From Setomelanomma holmii (taxonomy: Eukaryota; Ascomycota; Dothideomycetes; Pleosporales; Phaeosphaeriaceae), in assembly GCA_010015745.1 (NCBI GenBank), contig ML978212.1, positions 62,001-126,000 on the forward strand: a stretch of DNA of 64,000 bases. The letters run 5' to 3'. Under the pieces are notes generated by a model that was not told the DNA's origin, ran no database searches, and saw only the letters and a list, made by a program, of their open reading frames with translations. A program made the translations under genes and the position numbers. Positions 44,845-55,876 of this stretch are shown here, one piece after another (position 1 is the stretch's first letter; the number at the start of each line of letters is the position of its first letter).

Positions 44845-45295
44845 ATGGCGGACGTTGACATGGCAGATGCGCCTCCGGCAAAGACAAAGGTGGCCAAGGC
44901 TGGCGCCAGCTCAGAAGGTGACAAGAAGCGATTCGAGGTCAAGAAGGTAGGCGGCATCGTGAAAAGCTCACATGAGGCAAATCTGACGTGCTATAGTGGA
45001 ATGCTGTAGCCCTCTGGGCATGGGACATCGTCGTCGACAACTGCGCCATCTGCCGTAATCACATCATGGACCTCTGCATCGAGTGCCAGGCGAACCAGGC
45101 CTCCGCCACCAGCGAGGAGTGCACTGTCGCCTGGGGCATTTGCAACGTAAGCCGCACGTCAAGCTGGTTGGGAAGTACAAGACTAACAAGTCATAGCACG
45201 CGTTCCACTTCCACTGCATTTCACGATGGCTCAAGACACGACAGGTTTGCCCGCTGGACAACCGAGACTGGGAATTCCAGAAGTATGGTCGGTAG
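44845..45295 (+). CDS. RING-box protein 1 (Rbx1/Hrt1/Roc1)
   Basis: RING subunit of SCF and other cullin–RING ubiquitin ligases; it recruits the E2 (Cdc34, encoded at 50.2 kb) and supports cullin neddylation. Exons 44845–44946, 44997–45146 and 45197–45295 give 116 residues. After a variable N-terminus comes [20 protein letters not shown], the strand that inserts into the cullin. The RING-H2 ligands follow in NCAICRNHIMDLCIECQAN, EECTVAWGICNHAFHFHC and CPLDNRDWEFQKYG. All zinc ligands are present, including the unusual Asp in PLDN. Confidence 0.96.
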
Positions 45296-45495
45296 AAGGG
45301 CATATTCGAGCGATCACTGGGTATGGGTTTTCCTTCCGGACGTCTGGCGCAGCAAGGTCTTTACAAGAGGTCATGATTGCACTCAAGGAGTTATAGCAGC
45401 ACGAAGCCTGAATTGTGAATGAACGTTTTCGTTCCAATGTTTCATTCCCATTGAGCCCTACGTGATACTCCCAAACGCCTGTCTTAGATGAATTT

Positions 45496-45913
45496 TCAGC
45501 CCACCTTCTGCCCGTCCACGTCGATACTAATTCCTGTCGTTGATGTCGCATTACTTGCCGGGAGCCAGTTCTCAGGGTTCTTGTTGAAGAAGGGCCACGG
45601 CGGGACGACAACGAGGAAGGTGAGGGCGGTGCCGGCGAGGCCAATGTAGAGAGCGAGGCGGATGTCTTGCGTGGCATATCCAGCAATGAATGCGATGATC
45701 TGTAACAAGAGTGAGCGTAGTCATTGCATGGTAGTGAACAGTGAAACGTACGCCAGCTGCGCCCAGGAGCACTGTTGTGAGCATCTCTACTAGACGCTGG
45801 CCCTCGAAATCCTGCACGTGTCAGATCAACGTGTTTTCCAAAGTCATCAGCATTGCGCCTACAATCTGGCCCTCCACGGCATCGCGCACTCGCTCCAGCA
45901 GCTGCTCCGACAT
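45496..45913 (-). CDS. Signal peptidase complex subunit Spc1 (SPC12)
   Basis: Small non-catalytic subunit of the ER signal peptidase complex. Exons 45913–45863, 45811–45752 and 45699–45496 give 104 residues. The family text DFEGQRLVEMLTTVLLGAAG is followed by two membrane helices (IIAFIAGYATQD; LALYIGLAGTALTFLVVVPP) and PWPFFNKNPENWLP. Both termini face the cytosol in known homologues. It is convergent with RBX1, with about 200 bp between stop codons. Confidence 0.94.
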
Positions 45914-46499
45914 GATACTTGTTAATGAGGCCTTGTCGCAGTGTTGCTTTATTGGTTCTGATTACAACGCGAGTATCTCGTCCTGCAAGTCGAGGTAGTC
46001 GGACGAGTAAATCGAAGCTTATTCACTGTTGTTCGGCTTGGTTGTGGTGTTGCGGGTGAGTGGTCGATGTGGCATGTCCGAACTCCACATGCAATGGCTT
46101 GACGCTGACAGGGGTGCATCAGAGCCGCAATTGCGGGCCTGAACATGCAAGCCAACAACAGTGATCGCAGGTCCCAGGCACAGCCTGAACAAGGCCGCGG
46201 ACCGACAGAGCTTTCATCCACTAGCAATCGCATTCACCCTGTCAGTTGTTCTGGACTGCGTCATTTTGCGCCGCGTGCAGTAGCCATTGCCCTTCCCGCC
46301 AAGGCGCAGCCCAATCATGGCCCAGGGCGAGCACCCGTTCCCAGCGGAAAAAGCTTTGTGTGGCCCACTTGACTCCAACTTTTAAATCCCCCCGTCGCCC
46401 ACCTCTCGTGCACCACACACCGTCCTCTGGACTCGCAACCAAACTTCACAAAACACCAACCGCCCACCATATCGCATACCAGCACTGACTGTGCCGTCA
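45914..46499. other. Promoter side of SPC1; no gene seen
   Basis: Upstream flank of SPC1. It merges into the decayed coding sequence that starts near 46.5 kb. Frames on either strand are short and domain-free. Confidence 0.4.
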
Positions 46500-46960
46500 T
46501 CAGTGACAGCACAATCGTGGCTGAGGTTCTGACTCGGTACACCGACACAAACACCACGGACGTCACCGGCGACCGCATCTGAATCATCAAAGGGGTCTCC
46601 GTTTCGGTCGCCATTCCCCTTCAACGCGACACCTAACGCTTCGGCGTTTACTCCATCAATACCACCAAGTTGGCGGGACTCTACCTCCACAAGTTCTCCT
46701 CCATCCGCCCCCTTCTCGGGCCCAAGGCGTGGGTCTACGGAGGCGACTACAAGAAGCCCCCATAATTGGGCTTTGGATATCGTCGCACGCATCTTAGCAA
46801 TCGATCACACTGTCACTTTCGTATCTTTCTTCCCGTAAAGGGTAGGAAGTCTGGCTACCGGAAACTACACCCCAGCGGCTGAGTGTAGGGGAGGACCCTA
46901 CGCGAAGCCTCTCGTCAAGTTGAGCGCGCCTTAGTGGTGAGCGCTCACAAGCGACTCGCC
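46500..46960 (+). pseudogene. Decayed coding sequence of unknown family
   Basis: A protein-like reading on the plus strand is broken by stops: EVLTRYTDTNTTDVTGDRI, stop, IIKGVSVSVAIPLQRDT, stop, RFGVYSINTTKLAGLYLHKF, GPKAWVYGGDYKKPP, stop. It continues after a one-base shift as WALDIVARILAIDHTVTFVS. Composition and continuity across the stops argue for a former exon. I do not recognise the protein. The relic ends close to the start of the Mg2+ transporter gene and may lie under its promoter. Confidence 0.5.
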
Positions 46961-47074
46961 CCCGTCTCGAGGCTCTTGCGCCGCAAGAGACCGTGAACCA
47001 AAGTCTTTCAAGCTGGCTTAATTAAAGCTCAAGGAAGCAACGGAAGTCTCGATCATTACCGCTGAGTCGCCAAG

Positions 47075-49060
47075 ATGACCGACACTCCAAGATCCGAGAC
47101 GTCCCAGACGAGGTTCAGCACTCCGGTTTCTGAACTTGACGACCATCGCCTCCAGGCCCCTTCGCTTCCACGGGTTGAGCCTGGCTCTCCCGCTCAACCA
47201 CGATCTCGCCGACCAACCTTTGCGAGCGCTGCGCACCAAGATCGACCGCAGCTCCTTCTTCAAGTCAATGAGGCACTCGAACACGAAGGGGAGCCTATCA
47301 ACCGCCGGGATTTCGAGACTGCAGTCGTGGACGATGACACCCATTTGTCTCCCGAGGCATACATTCGTCGCCCTTCGATTGCAACCCCGCAACACCACTC
47401 CCGGCGCGACACTTTCAGACGTCCTCGTGATCCTGCTGTGGAGCGTCTGTCGAGGTCGCGCGCGTCTTCCACGTCGTCCCGCTCGGTGTCGCCCCCAAAT
47501 TCAGTGGACGCCTTTGCTGGCCCGAGACGTCGCGACCGTGCAAACACCCTCAACAGCATTGCGCCTTCGGAGCTCGAGCTAGGCTTGCAGCGCACGCACT
47601 CCGTTGGTACCGCTCGTCGCTGCCCGACCATTGACAACGAACAGCAAGACGAATTTCACACTATTCAAGCGTCCTCCGCAAACAGCTCCGCCGAGGAAGA
47701 TGTCTGCTTCCCTGTCCAGGAAGACCCAGGCAAGACTACCAGGTTCGACTATGAAGAGTTGGAAGAGTTCATTGCGGAGCCCCAGACCAAGACGCCTCTC
47801 GGCCAGGAGCTACACCACAAGCCGAGCATCACGACTCTCTCGAAACCAAAGGTCTTCTCTGATCTGCGTCCAAAGTCGAGTCTCTCAATCACGCCGCAAA
47901 ACGAGGCCGATACTACCAGCGTAAAGAATGTTGACCCAGCGATCCAAGAGAAGCTCGCCGAAGAAGGCTTGGCTCATATGTTCAACGAAAAGACGATGGA
48001 AGCGCGGCAGAACCGATGGACTTTCTTCTCATCCGAACTAGACGACACCATTCACGCAGCTGAATTGGGCGGACTCTTGATGCCAGGCGAGCGCTTCCGT
48101 GACCTGTTTGAGGCTGCACCAGAATCCGATAGTGGCGTCTGGTGGCTGGACATGGTTAATCCCACCGAAGAAGAAGTGTATGCAATTGCCAAGGCGTTTG
48201 GTGTCCATCCTCTTACCCGCGAGGATATCTGTCTCCAGGAGCCACGCGAGAAGGTCGAGCTTTTCCATCAGTACTACTTTGTTTCGTTCCGGTCGTTCTA
48301 CCAGGCCGACAAGGAGTCAGAGGACTACCTCGAGCCTGTCAATTTTTATGCGGTGGTGTTTAAGGAGGGTCTCCTGACTTTCACCTTTACCGAGAGCCCG
48401 CACACGCTCAACGTCCGCAAACGTATCAGCCGGCTTCGCGACTACATCAATTTGAACGCGGACTGGATCTGCTATGCCCTCATTGACGACATTGTTGACA
48501 GCTTTGCACCTGTCATCCGAGGCATTGAGGACGAGGCCGAAGCTATCGAGGACCAAGTCTTTACTGCTCGCATTGAAGATTCCCGCGCCATTCTTCGCTC
48601 TGTTGGCGACTGCCGCAAGCGTGTCATGCAGCTTCTTCGTCTGCTGGGTGGCAAGGCGGATGTTATCAAGGGCTTTGCCAAGCGCTGCAACGAGTCCTAC
48701 AGCGTTGCTCCTCGCGGTGACGTGGGTCTCTATCTCAGCGACATCCAGGATCACGTTGTTACAATGATGTCAAACTTGGCGCATTTTGAGAAGATGTTGA
48801 GCCGCGCACACTCCAACTATTTGGCTCAAATCTCGGTCGACCAGGTCATTCAGGGCAACGCTAGTAACGAGACGCTCCAGAAGGTCACCGTGATTGCGAC
48901 GATCCTCGTTCCTCTCAACCTGATCTGCGGTCTGTTTGGCATGAACGTAAAGGTGCCAGGTCAAGATGGTAGCATTGCATGGTTCTTTGGTATTCTGGGC
49001 ACGATCTGCCTCTTCGTTGCAACCTGCCTTTGCGTTGCCAGGCGGATGAAGGTCATCTGA
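47075..49060 (+). CDS. CorA-family Mg2+ transporter (Alr1/Mnr2-like)
   Basis: Divalent-cation channel of the CorA/MIT superfamily; fungal Alr1 is at the plasma membrane and Mnr2 at the vacuole. 661 residues, intronless. Residues 1–300 are Ser/Arg-rich and disordered. The cytosolic domain runs from about 310 (GVWWLDMVNPTEEEVYAIAK, HPLTREDICLQEPREKVELF) through a long coiled-coil (about 470–600: IDDIVDSFAPVIRGIEDEAE). Two C-terminal helices follow: VTVIATILVPLNLICGLFGMN, with the selectivity motif GMN at residues 622–624, and WFFGILGTICLFVATCLCVA. Length and long N-terminus favour the Alr/Mnr2 group over the mitochondrial Mrs2 type. Confidence 0.94.
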   Translation: MTDTPRSETSQTRFSTPVSELDDHRLQAPSLPRVEPGSPAQPRSRRPTFASAAHQDRPQLLLQVNEALEHEGEPINRRDFETAVVDDDTHLSPEAYIRRPSIATPQHHSRRDTFRRPRDPAVERLSRSRASSTSSRSVSPPNSVDAFAGPRRRDRANTLNSIAPSELELGLQRTHSVGTARRCPTIDNEQQDEFHTIQASSANSSAEEDVCFPVQEDPGKTTRFDYEELEEFIAEPQTKTPLGQELHHKPSITTLSKPKVFSDLRPKSSLSITPQNEADTTSVKNVDPAIQEKLAEEGLAHMFNEKTMEARQNRWTFFSSELDDTIHAAELGGLLMPGERFRDLFEAAPESDSGVWWLDMVNPTEEEVYAIAKAFGVHPLTREDICLQEPREKVELFHQYYFVSFRSFYQADKESEDYLEPVNFYAVVFKEGLLTFTFTESPHTLNVRKRISRLRDYINLNADWICYALIDDIVDSFAPVIRGIEDEAEAIEDQVFTARIEDSRAILRSVGDCRKRVMQLLRLLGGKADVIKGFAKRCNESYSVAPRGDVGLYLSDIQDHVVTMMSNLAHFEKMLSRAHSNYLAQISVDQVIQGNASNETLQKVTVIATILVPLNLICGLFGMNVKVPGQDGSIAWFFGILGTICLFVATCLCVARRMKVI

Positions 49061-50158
49061 GCTGTTGTTTCTGATTGATATTTGCTGCCTGTCTTTAGAT
49101 GCCGATTCACTTTGGTTATACCTTGTTTCTCCTTTTGTTGTCCGTGCAGTGGGTTAACGCAGTTACGACAGCGGCCATGATAATCTTAGAGTCACCACGG
49201 TCTTGTTTGTCGAGTACATACGCACATATAGCAAGAAAAGTTCTGTCCAAAATCTCTATCGCTCGTCTGAACGTGCTTCGAACACTTTTGATCGTTTATT
49301 GTCGGTCAAACATAAAGGGCCGCTCAATGCATGAAGTATGCATGACGCGCATCTGGCTGATTAGGTATGTCCATGCCACGCATGCGTGAGAGCTCAAACG
49401 TGTATTTTGTCAAACCGGTTTGATGGAAGTATGTCAGCGCGAGAGAGCAAAGCGATACGCGGCGTAGAGACAGGCAACATGATTAACGCGAGGGACACTC
49501 TGGTCAGGGCTTATCAGCACTACAACGAGATGTGCTACAGGACAGAGTCAGAACCGTGGTTGGTAAGTTCTTGGAAGGGTGAAGACTGGGCCAGTAAAGT
49601 CACAATGAGCATTCCTTTGGTTTGAGGGATAATTAGCTACATGTACCAGCGATTGCATCACCATTCGTGATCGATAAGCGTACATTTTGCCCCCTGACTC
49701 TCGTGGTCATGAGAGCGTGGAGTCAACCATGCTGCACCCTGCTCCGATTCCGAGATCGGAAACCGCCATGATAACACTTCCGAGGTGACGGCGAAAGTGA
49801 ACACGGCGGAGTGCAGGTGAAGCTTGCAAATCGACCCTCGGCGCCCTCTTTGCTGCACAATCGGAAGAGGCAGGCGGTGAAGCAGGCTACTTCCGCGCGA
49901 GACCGGGCTGGCCAACAACGAACCCTGGGCGTCGGTTCGGCGAGTGTGAGTGCCTTTGGTCATGCATTGCCCGCCACGCCTTTAATCACGCTCACACTCA
50001 CTGCACTCACCTGCCAGGACCTCTGACACTCTCTTCACAGTAAACCACTCTCTTCTACACCACAACCCCTCCCACTTGGACTCCCTCGCCGCTCTACTCT
50101 GCCTGTACCCCCACGAAGACTAGACGCTCAACCCGGGATACCTGAAAGAGAAGGTAGC
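49061..50158. other. Intergenic; no supportable gene
   Basis: 3' flank of the Mg2+ transporter and promoter of CDC34, with a pyrimidine-rich stretch at 50030–50110 just ahead of the start. No domain-bearing frame. Confidence 0.5.
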
Positions 50159-51010
50159 ATGGCGGAAGCAGCGCAGCGGGTGCTCATGAATGAGTTCAAG
50201 CAGTTGAGCAAGGAGAAGTGGACCAATATCGAGGTGCGTATCTGAAGGCATACGTTGAGCAGTTGTCGCGAAGTGGCGACAACAGCACTCCAGAGCACCC
50301 AGCTAATCGCTCACCAGCTGATCAACGATAACGTCTTCGAATGGAGCGTAGCACTCATCGTCCTGAACGAGGACTCACTATACTATGGGGGATACTTCAA
50401 GGCCAAAATGACCTTTCCTCGCAACTATCCGCATAGTCCACCAGGTACGTCACAGCCTGGAACAGGAGGGGTCGCCAGGGGCAGAAGCACCCGATAGGAG
50501 AGAGACTGACGGAAGGCAGACTTCAAGTTCATCCGACCGCTCTACCACCCCAACATTTACCCAGACGGCCGTCTCTGCATCTCCATCCTCCACCCACCAG
50601 GCGATGACGAAATGTCCGGCGAAACCGCCGCGGAGCGCTGGTCACCCGTGCAGCGCGTAGAAACCGTCCTCATCTCCATCCTGTCCCTGCTCGACGACGC
50701 CGAAGTCTCCTCGCCCGCCAACGTTGATGCGGGCGTCATGCTGCGTAACAAGCCCGATGAGTACAAAAGTCTGGTCAAGAAGGATCTCGAACTCTCGAAA
50801 CAGGACATCCCGTCTGGCTTTGTCATGCCCACGCACGAGACGGCGTGGAAGAAGAAAGAAGATGATGGCGATTTCGACATGAGCTGGGAAGACAGTGATG
50901 TTGAGAGCTTCGGGGGTAGTGAGTCCGATATCGAGGACGGCGAAGAGATGGATTCGGACATGGAGGATGGGGATGATGATATGGAGGACGAAGATGAGGA
51001 CGACAAGTGA
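50159..51010 (+). CDS. Ubiquitin-conjugating enzyme E2 Cdc34 (Ubc3)
   Basis: E2 partner of SCF ubiquitin ligases, building K48 chains on cell-cycle regulators. Exons 50159–50233, 50318–50444 and 50520–51010 give 230 residues. The UBC fold is clear: MNEFKQLSKEKWTNIE, FEWSVALIVLNEDSLYYGGY, FKAKMTFPRNYPHSPP, and HPNIYPDGRLCISILHPPG with catalytic Cys87. The Cdc34-specific acidic loop, PPGDDEMSGETAAERWSPV, is present. The C-terminal tail is very acidic (DDDMEDEDEDD), as needed for binding the cullin basic canyon next to Rbx1. The Rbx1 gene is 5 kb away. Confidence 0.96.
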
Positions 51011-51650
51011 GCGACCGATTGACTCAGTTCACATTGGACGACCGTTTGGCAGAAAACGAGTCAATCTCCAGCCTGGGGATCGCTACACCCCTCGTCCCAA
51101 ATCTATCAGTCATGGCACCACGGCTCCCTTCCATCACGACCAGCACATATACGACCCCAGCTCTGCGCACATACCCCAGCCATCACACCTCTCCTTCCAG
51201 GTCCATTTTCAGCGTGGCGTTCGGGCATCGGAGGGTTTCTCACGGTGCTGCAAGTTACGACTACGCTTGCATTGCATTGGGACGGCGTTACAGTATCTGC
51301 ATCTACACTTTTACGACTGTCATTCATATCCCCCGGCTCTTTGCACACCAGCATCGCAGCTTGCACTTTGGGTGGCTATATTATGTACTCCTAAGAGAAC
51401 AATTCTTGAAACATAATCCACTTTGGCGTGTAGTGATGTGAGTGTTTTCCAACTTAATGAAGGTCTGGCACCCACTATCCGACGTCGAGTTGAATTCAAC
51501 TCATACATTAACATCGAAATCATATCGTGTTAGAATGCACATCATGAAACCCAATCCTCACTTTGCTCGTTCCCCCCAAGAAAGTGCAGCAACCACAGTT
51601 GATATCATTAACACCCCAAACCACCATGCACCCCTCAATCATCCGAAACC
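51011..51650. other. Intergenic between convergent genes
   Basis: 3' flanks of CDC34 and RVS161. The open frames on both strands look like chance frames. Nothing repetitive seen. Confidence 0.5.
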
Positions 51651-52575
51651 CTAGACTGTTCCCGCAATACTCAGATCCCGTATCTCCTGCAACACTTCCT
51701 CGACCCTCGCGTCCAACTCGCCCTGCGCATATTGATCCCTCGTATTCGCATCAAGGTACTGCTGCACCTGCGCCATCCGCGAGTACGCCTCGGCACAAAA
51801 CCTCAGTTGAATCTTGACCAGCGCCTCGAAACTCGGATCCAGATACGGGACTCTCAGATCAATGAGTTGCGGCAACTCGTTCGTCAGCGTCTCGTTCAAC
51901 TGATCGTATGCTGCCTTGGCAAGCTGTTCGTCCTTTTCCGCGCGCGGCAACTTGGTAACGTCTTTGTCCGGCTTGTCAGTCAGTTTCTTGACCTGTGCGC
52001 GCATCCGGTCGTAGTCCATTTGCTTGTGCTCGCGCTTCGTAATGCACGCGTTGATGTCGGGGAAGTAACTGCAGAAGCGCTGTATGGGGTCTAGGACTGT
52101 CGTGCGATAGGGTCCGTCGAGAGCTTTGATGGTTTCGGCGTCGAGGTCGGTGACGGCTTGCTTGTAGGAGCGTGAGACGCCGTCTTTCGTCCCTGCGTCG
52201 CCGTAGAAGGCGTCGATCGTTTCTGCGATGCGCATTTGCGAGGCGGTCATGGCGCGCAGCGAATCGAGGTAGCCTTTGGCTTCTTTTTGGAGCTTGTTGG
52301 CGGCGGTTTCCATGGTGCGGTAGCGCCTGTCGTTGCATTTGTGAGTTCCATGCGCATTTCAAGGAGGGGATTGCGTGGTTGGGCAGCGCTCATAGTGGGG
52401 TGAGATGGGCGTACCGTTGTTCTGTCTCGAAGTCGCGGTCATTTGTACGCTCGACTTGGCCCGTCTTCATGAGCACCTGCGTCGTCGCGCGATTGACACC
52501 CTTCTTGAAGCCTGCGTATTCTCAGTCTCCGTCTTTCCCGAAGCGCGGTGGGTGCGTCTTACCGGTCCACGACAT
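51651..52575 (-). CDS. BAR-domain protein Rvs161/Hob3 (amphiphysin-like)
   Basis: Membrane-bending BAR protein that dimerises with Rvs167 at endocytic vesicle necks. Exons 52575–52563 (13 nt, encoding only MSWT plus one base), 52511–52415 and 52326–51651 give 261 residues, matching the yeast protein at about 265. Family text: MSWTGFKKGVNRATTQVLMK, GQVERTNDRDFE, MEAxANKLQKEAKGYLDSLR-like, and AMTASQMRIAETIDAFYGD. There is no SH3 domain, which separates it from Rvs167. The start faces MSW1 across 266 bp. Confidence 0.95.
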
Positions 52576-52841
52576 GGCTGCGGGTGGTGGGGGTGTGTTA
52601 TTGGCGGATTATGGGAGGCGTGTGTATGTCCTCGGTATGATTTGAGTGGGTTTGCGGGGTGTTGCGGGTGTCGTTGGTGGTGAGAGGCTGAAGGAGTTCA
52701 ATGAAGCGGGTGTTCCTGGTCGCGGCCCGTTGAAAGTCGTCGTGGGCCGCACCTGCCGCGCCACAATGACGAAGCACAAGACCCCTGCGCGCCTGCCCTT
52801 CGAGGCTATGCAACATCGCGCGAACGAATTTCCCGACTTCA

Positions 52842-54063
52842 ATGATTCTCCTCCGAACGCTGCAACGGGCAGCGCCAATACCACGACGCTACCGTGCCAG
52901 TGGCATGCGTCATATATCTGTGCAGACGCAAACAAGGGCGCAGAATGGAAAGAGCAAGGTGATATTCTCTGGCATACAACCAACTGGCGTACCGCATCTT
53001 GGAAACTATCTGGGAGCACTGAGACAATGGGTCAAACTCCAGGACGAAGCCTTGTCGGATGACACACTTTTGTTCTCCATCGTTGATCTACATGCGATTA
53101 CAATCAAACAAGATCCACGTGATCTAGCTAGATCGAGGAGGGAAATGCTGGCTAGTTTGCTAGCGGTAGGACTGGATCCGAAGAGATGCATCATTTTTAC
53201 GCAGAGCAGCGTCAAGCAACATGCTGAGCTCATGTGGATTCTGAGCTGCGGTGCAAGTATGGGCTACCTCGGGAGGATGACACAGTGGAAGGTCCGTGCC
53301 AAATATCAGGATTCGATTTCGCAAGTGTATGCTGATGGCAGTCCAGAGCAAGCTCTCTCTCCCGGCCAATGCTTCTCCTCTCGAGCCGGCCAACAACAAG
53401 GATGCCCTCAAACTTGGTCTGTTCTCCTATCCGGTCCTACAAGCGGCCGACATACTTCTCTACAACACCACACACGTACCCGTTGGTGAGGATCAAGCGC
53501 AACATCTCGAATTTTCGCGAGAACTGGCGACTGGATTTAACCACCTCTATAGCTCTGATTCCGAAAAACCGCTCTTGACCGTTCCTCAGACAATGTTGAG
53601 CCCAGCGAAACGAGTTATGAGTCTGACAGATCCGACCAAGAAGATGAGCAAGAGTGATCCAAAGCCTAGAAGTCGGATTCTCATTACTGACTCAAGAGAG
53701 GAAATACATAGTAAGCTGAAGACAGCTCTAACCGATTCGATTGAAGGTGTCAGTTATGCTCCAGAAGATAGACCGGGCGTCTCCAACCTCATCGATTTAA
53801 TGTACCATTTTGATGAGTCAGCAGGGGTGACGCCACAAGAAGTGGCAGCTGACCTAAGGAACATCAGCATGCGATCACTCAAAGAGAAAGTCGCAGACAC
53901 AATTGATACGGGAATAAAGGAGATAAGAGGTCGGTACGAGGAATTGATAGGTGGAGACGAACAGAAGCTCATCGACCACGCCGGAGATGGTGCCCGAAGA
54001 GCGGAGAACATCGCGGAGAATACAATGAACAACGTAAGGCAAGCTATGGGAATGCGCTGGTAA
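52842..54063 (+). CDS. Mitochondrial tryptophanyl-tRNA synthetase
   Basis: Charges mitochondrial tRNA-Trp. Exons 52842–53291 and 53347–54063 give 388 residues. The first 35 or so residues are basic and lack acidic residues (MILLRTLQRAAPIPRRYRAS), fitting a mitochondrial presequence. Class I motifs are present: the HIGH-type PTGVPHLGNYLGAL and KMSKS in DPTKKMSKSDP. Other conserved parts are LLFSIVDLHAITI, SCGASMGYLGRMTQWK joined to SKLSLPANAS across the intron, and VPVGEDQAQHLEFSREL. The intron acceptor was chosen (TCCAG at 53342–53346) to give the conserved TQWKSK join. Intact. Confidence 0.95.
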
Positions 54064-54204
54064 CCACCGTCCTGCATCCAACACGAATTATATATATCTT
54101 TGTACATTACACCTCTTGGCACCACCGTAGTGGTCGTCACGAATTACCACACTTGCAATCGCGCAGAGCGACCCTGCACCTACGCAACACCGTACACGAC
54201 GTTT

Positions 54205-54859
54205 ATGAATGCGCAAAACGCAAGCGAATCTGCGCCTCTCCTGCCAATAGACCAAAATGTCTTCCACTCTCGCGGGCCTCCTGGCGCAACCTCAGCGCCT
54301 GCTCTCACAGTGACGGGCGAGCCCAGCGAGTATTCCAAAATATTTCAAATAAGGCCAGCAGTATGTAATGTCGTCTCTCGACCTGTGCAGTCGCGACAAT
54401 GCACCTACTAACGTCCAACAGACTTGGGGATGCGCCTTTTGCGCAAAAGGATACGAAGCAGCCCTTGGCTTTCGACTTAACGATACTGAAGTCCGCCATA
54501 CATCCCCATCTCCTTACCAAGCGATACACGCACTGACTACACGCCAGAACTGCTGGAAATGCAACACGCCCTGGGACTCTAAAACTCATGACAACCCCAT
54601 CACGCACCTCGTCTGCCTTGCCACAACTATGGGCGGAGCCTTGTGCGGAACGATCAACCACATCGAAGCTTCGTCCTGCATGTGTGGAAAGACGCTGCCG
54701 AATGGGATGACACCACGCAGATCGATGATTCCGCAGGATGTCGCGCTGGTGAATGGTAATGCGAAGTGGTTTTGCGGGACTTGTAGAAGCGTTATGAGTG
54801 GGCAGGGCTGTGGGCATGGAAATGGCGTGTTTGAGACACCGTGGTATAAATGGGGATAG
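54205..54859 (+). CDS. Cys-rich protein with W-x-C-x2-C modules
   Basis: Unrecognised family. Exons 54205–54360 and 54422–54859 (61-nt intron with GTATGT and CTAAC branch) give 197 residues. A 50-residue N-terminus without Cys is followed by TWGCAFCAKGYEA, CWKCNTPWD, CLATTMGGALCGT, SSCMCGKTLP and WFCGTCRSVMSGQGCGH. At least three C-x2-C pairs, two of them led by Trp, suggest zinc-ribbon folds; that is inference. No signal peptide. It starts 141 bp after the MSW1 stop codon. It is the first and only clearly intact member of the local Cys-rich patch at 54–56.5 kb. Confidence 0.65.
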
Positions 54860-55254
54860 ATCCAAGGACCTCGAAATGGAAGCGAGTGGCAAGGTTGAGG
54901 GTTTTTTCGGTTACCTTCAGCAATAGCCAGAAGAAAATATTAAAGTAGCAACATGTAAGTCTACCCTTACACACGCTGTGTTTGACTGAGCTGCTTGGTC
55001 GTGTGCAGGAATCAGGAGGAGAAGTTATGTTAAGACTCAAAGTATGATTGTCATGTTTTTCGACTCGAACGGTCCCTATAAATTTTCGAGCTTGTGTTCA
55101 AGCAGGCCGTCTTCTTACAACAACACTGTCGATGGAACATTCAAACAGCGGCTCTAATACCACGCGTTGTTCAGCCCATACAGATGACAACCGTCTTTAT
55201 GGAAGGATGGTCATTGAAGATGAGTCTATCTTGGCAAGGACAACTTACTTGGAG

Positions 55255-55640
55255 GATGCCTCATATCAGGCGGCCGCATCCTGTGGTCATATGAAGACTA
55301 TGACTGCGTGACCATGAAAAGCCAAGTTGTGCGCTGTGCACATTGTGCATGGACGAACATGAAAGATGCTAAACGCTGCACGCGCACGACCGATGGTCAG
55401 CCCTGTGGTGTAGACGGTCACCACTCTATAGGCATGACTATCGCCGGTCCTGGGTAAGGTTCTGCAAGCAGTGCGGGCAAAGCATTGAACATCTCGCTGC
55501 CCAACTTCCCCGACGATATGCGCAAGGATGCCTGGTTCTGCGTACGCTGTGCGAAGCACAACAGTCTCAACCACAAACTCCAATGCAATGATCCGTAGGC
55601 CCAGCACTGTCGCTACTGTCTCACAGTTCGCGGCATCGGC
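55255..55640 (+). pseudogene. Relic of a Cys-rich W-x-C-x2-C protein
   Basis: One reading frame on the plus strand carries RILWSYEDYDCVTMKSQVVR, then CAHCAWTNMKDAKRC, HHSIGMTIAGPG, a TAA, KALNISLPNFPDDMRKD, WFCVRCAKHNSLNHKLQC, a TAG, and AQHCRYC. Cysteine pairs lie on both sides of each stop in the same frame, so this was probably one gene of the same type as its neighbour at 54.2 kb. No clear start was found. A frame at 55132–55311 (MEHSNSGSNTTRC) in another register may be a displaced first exon. Confidence 0.5.
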
Positions 55641-55876
55641 TCTACGAGCATCTCACTCGAACTCATCTACTGCAGACAATGGCCAAGGGACGGGGCCGGC
55701 GTCTCTGCCCAATTTTTACATGAGCTCGTCTCCGAAGGACCATACTGAATTTGACCTAGACCGGACAGTGGAGGCTGTGTACGGCAGGCCGTGTAACAGA
55801 GGATTTCGCTCGCAGATATGGCGTTGAGAAGAGCGAAGTGATTGTATCACTTTGCTGATCTATCAAGTACAGATGA

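Noticed and set aside
44080..44957. Several frames of 100–140 codons around the Edc1-like/RBX1 promoter
   Set aside because: They are low-complexity, lie in a promoter region or antisense to RBX1 exon 1, and carry no domain.
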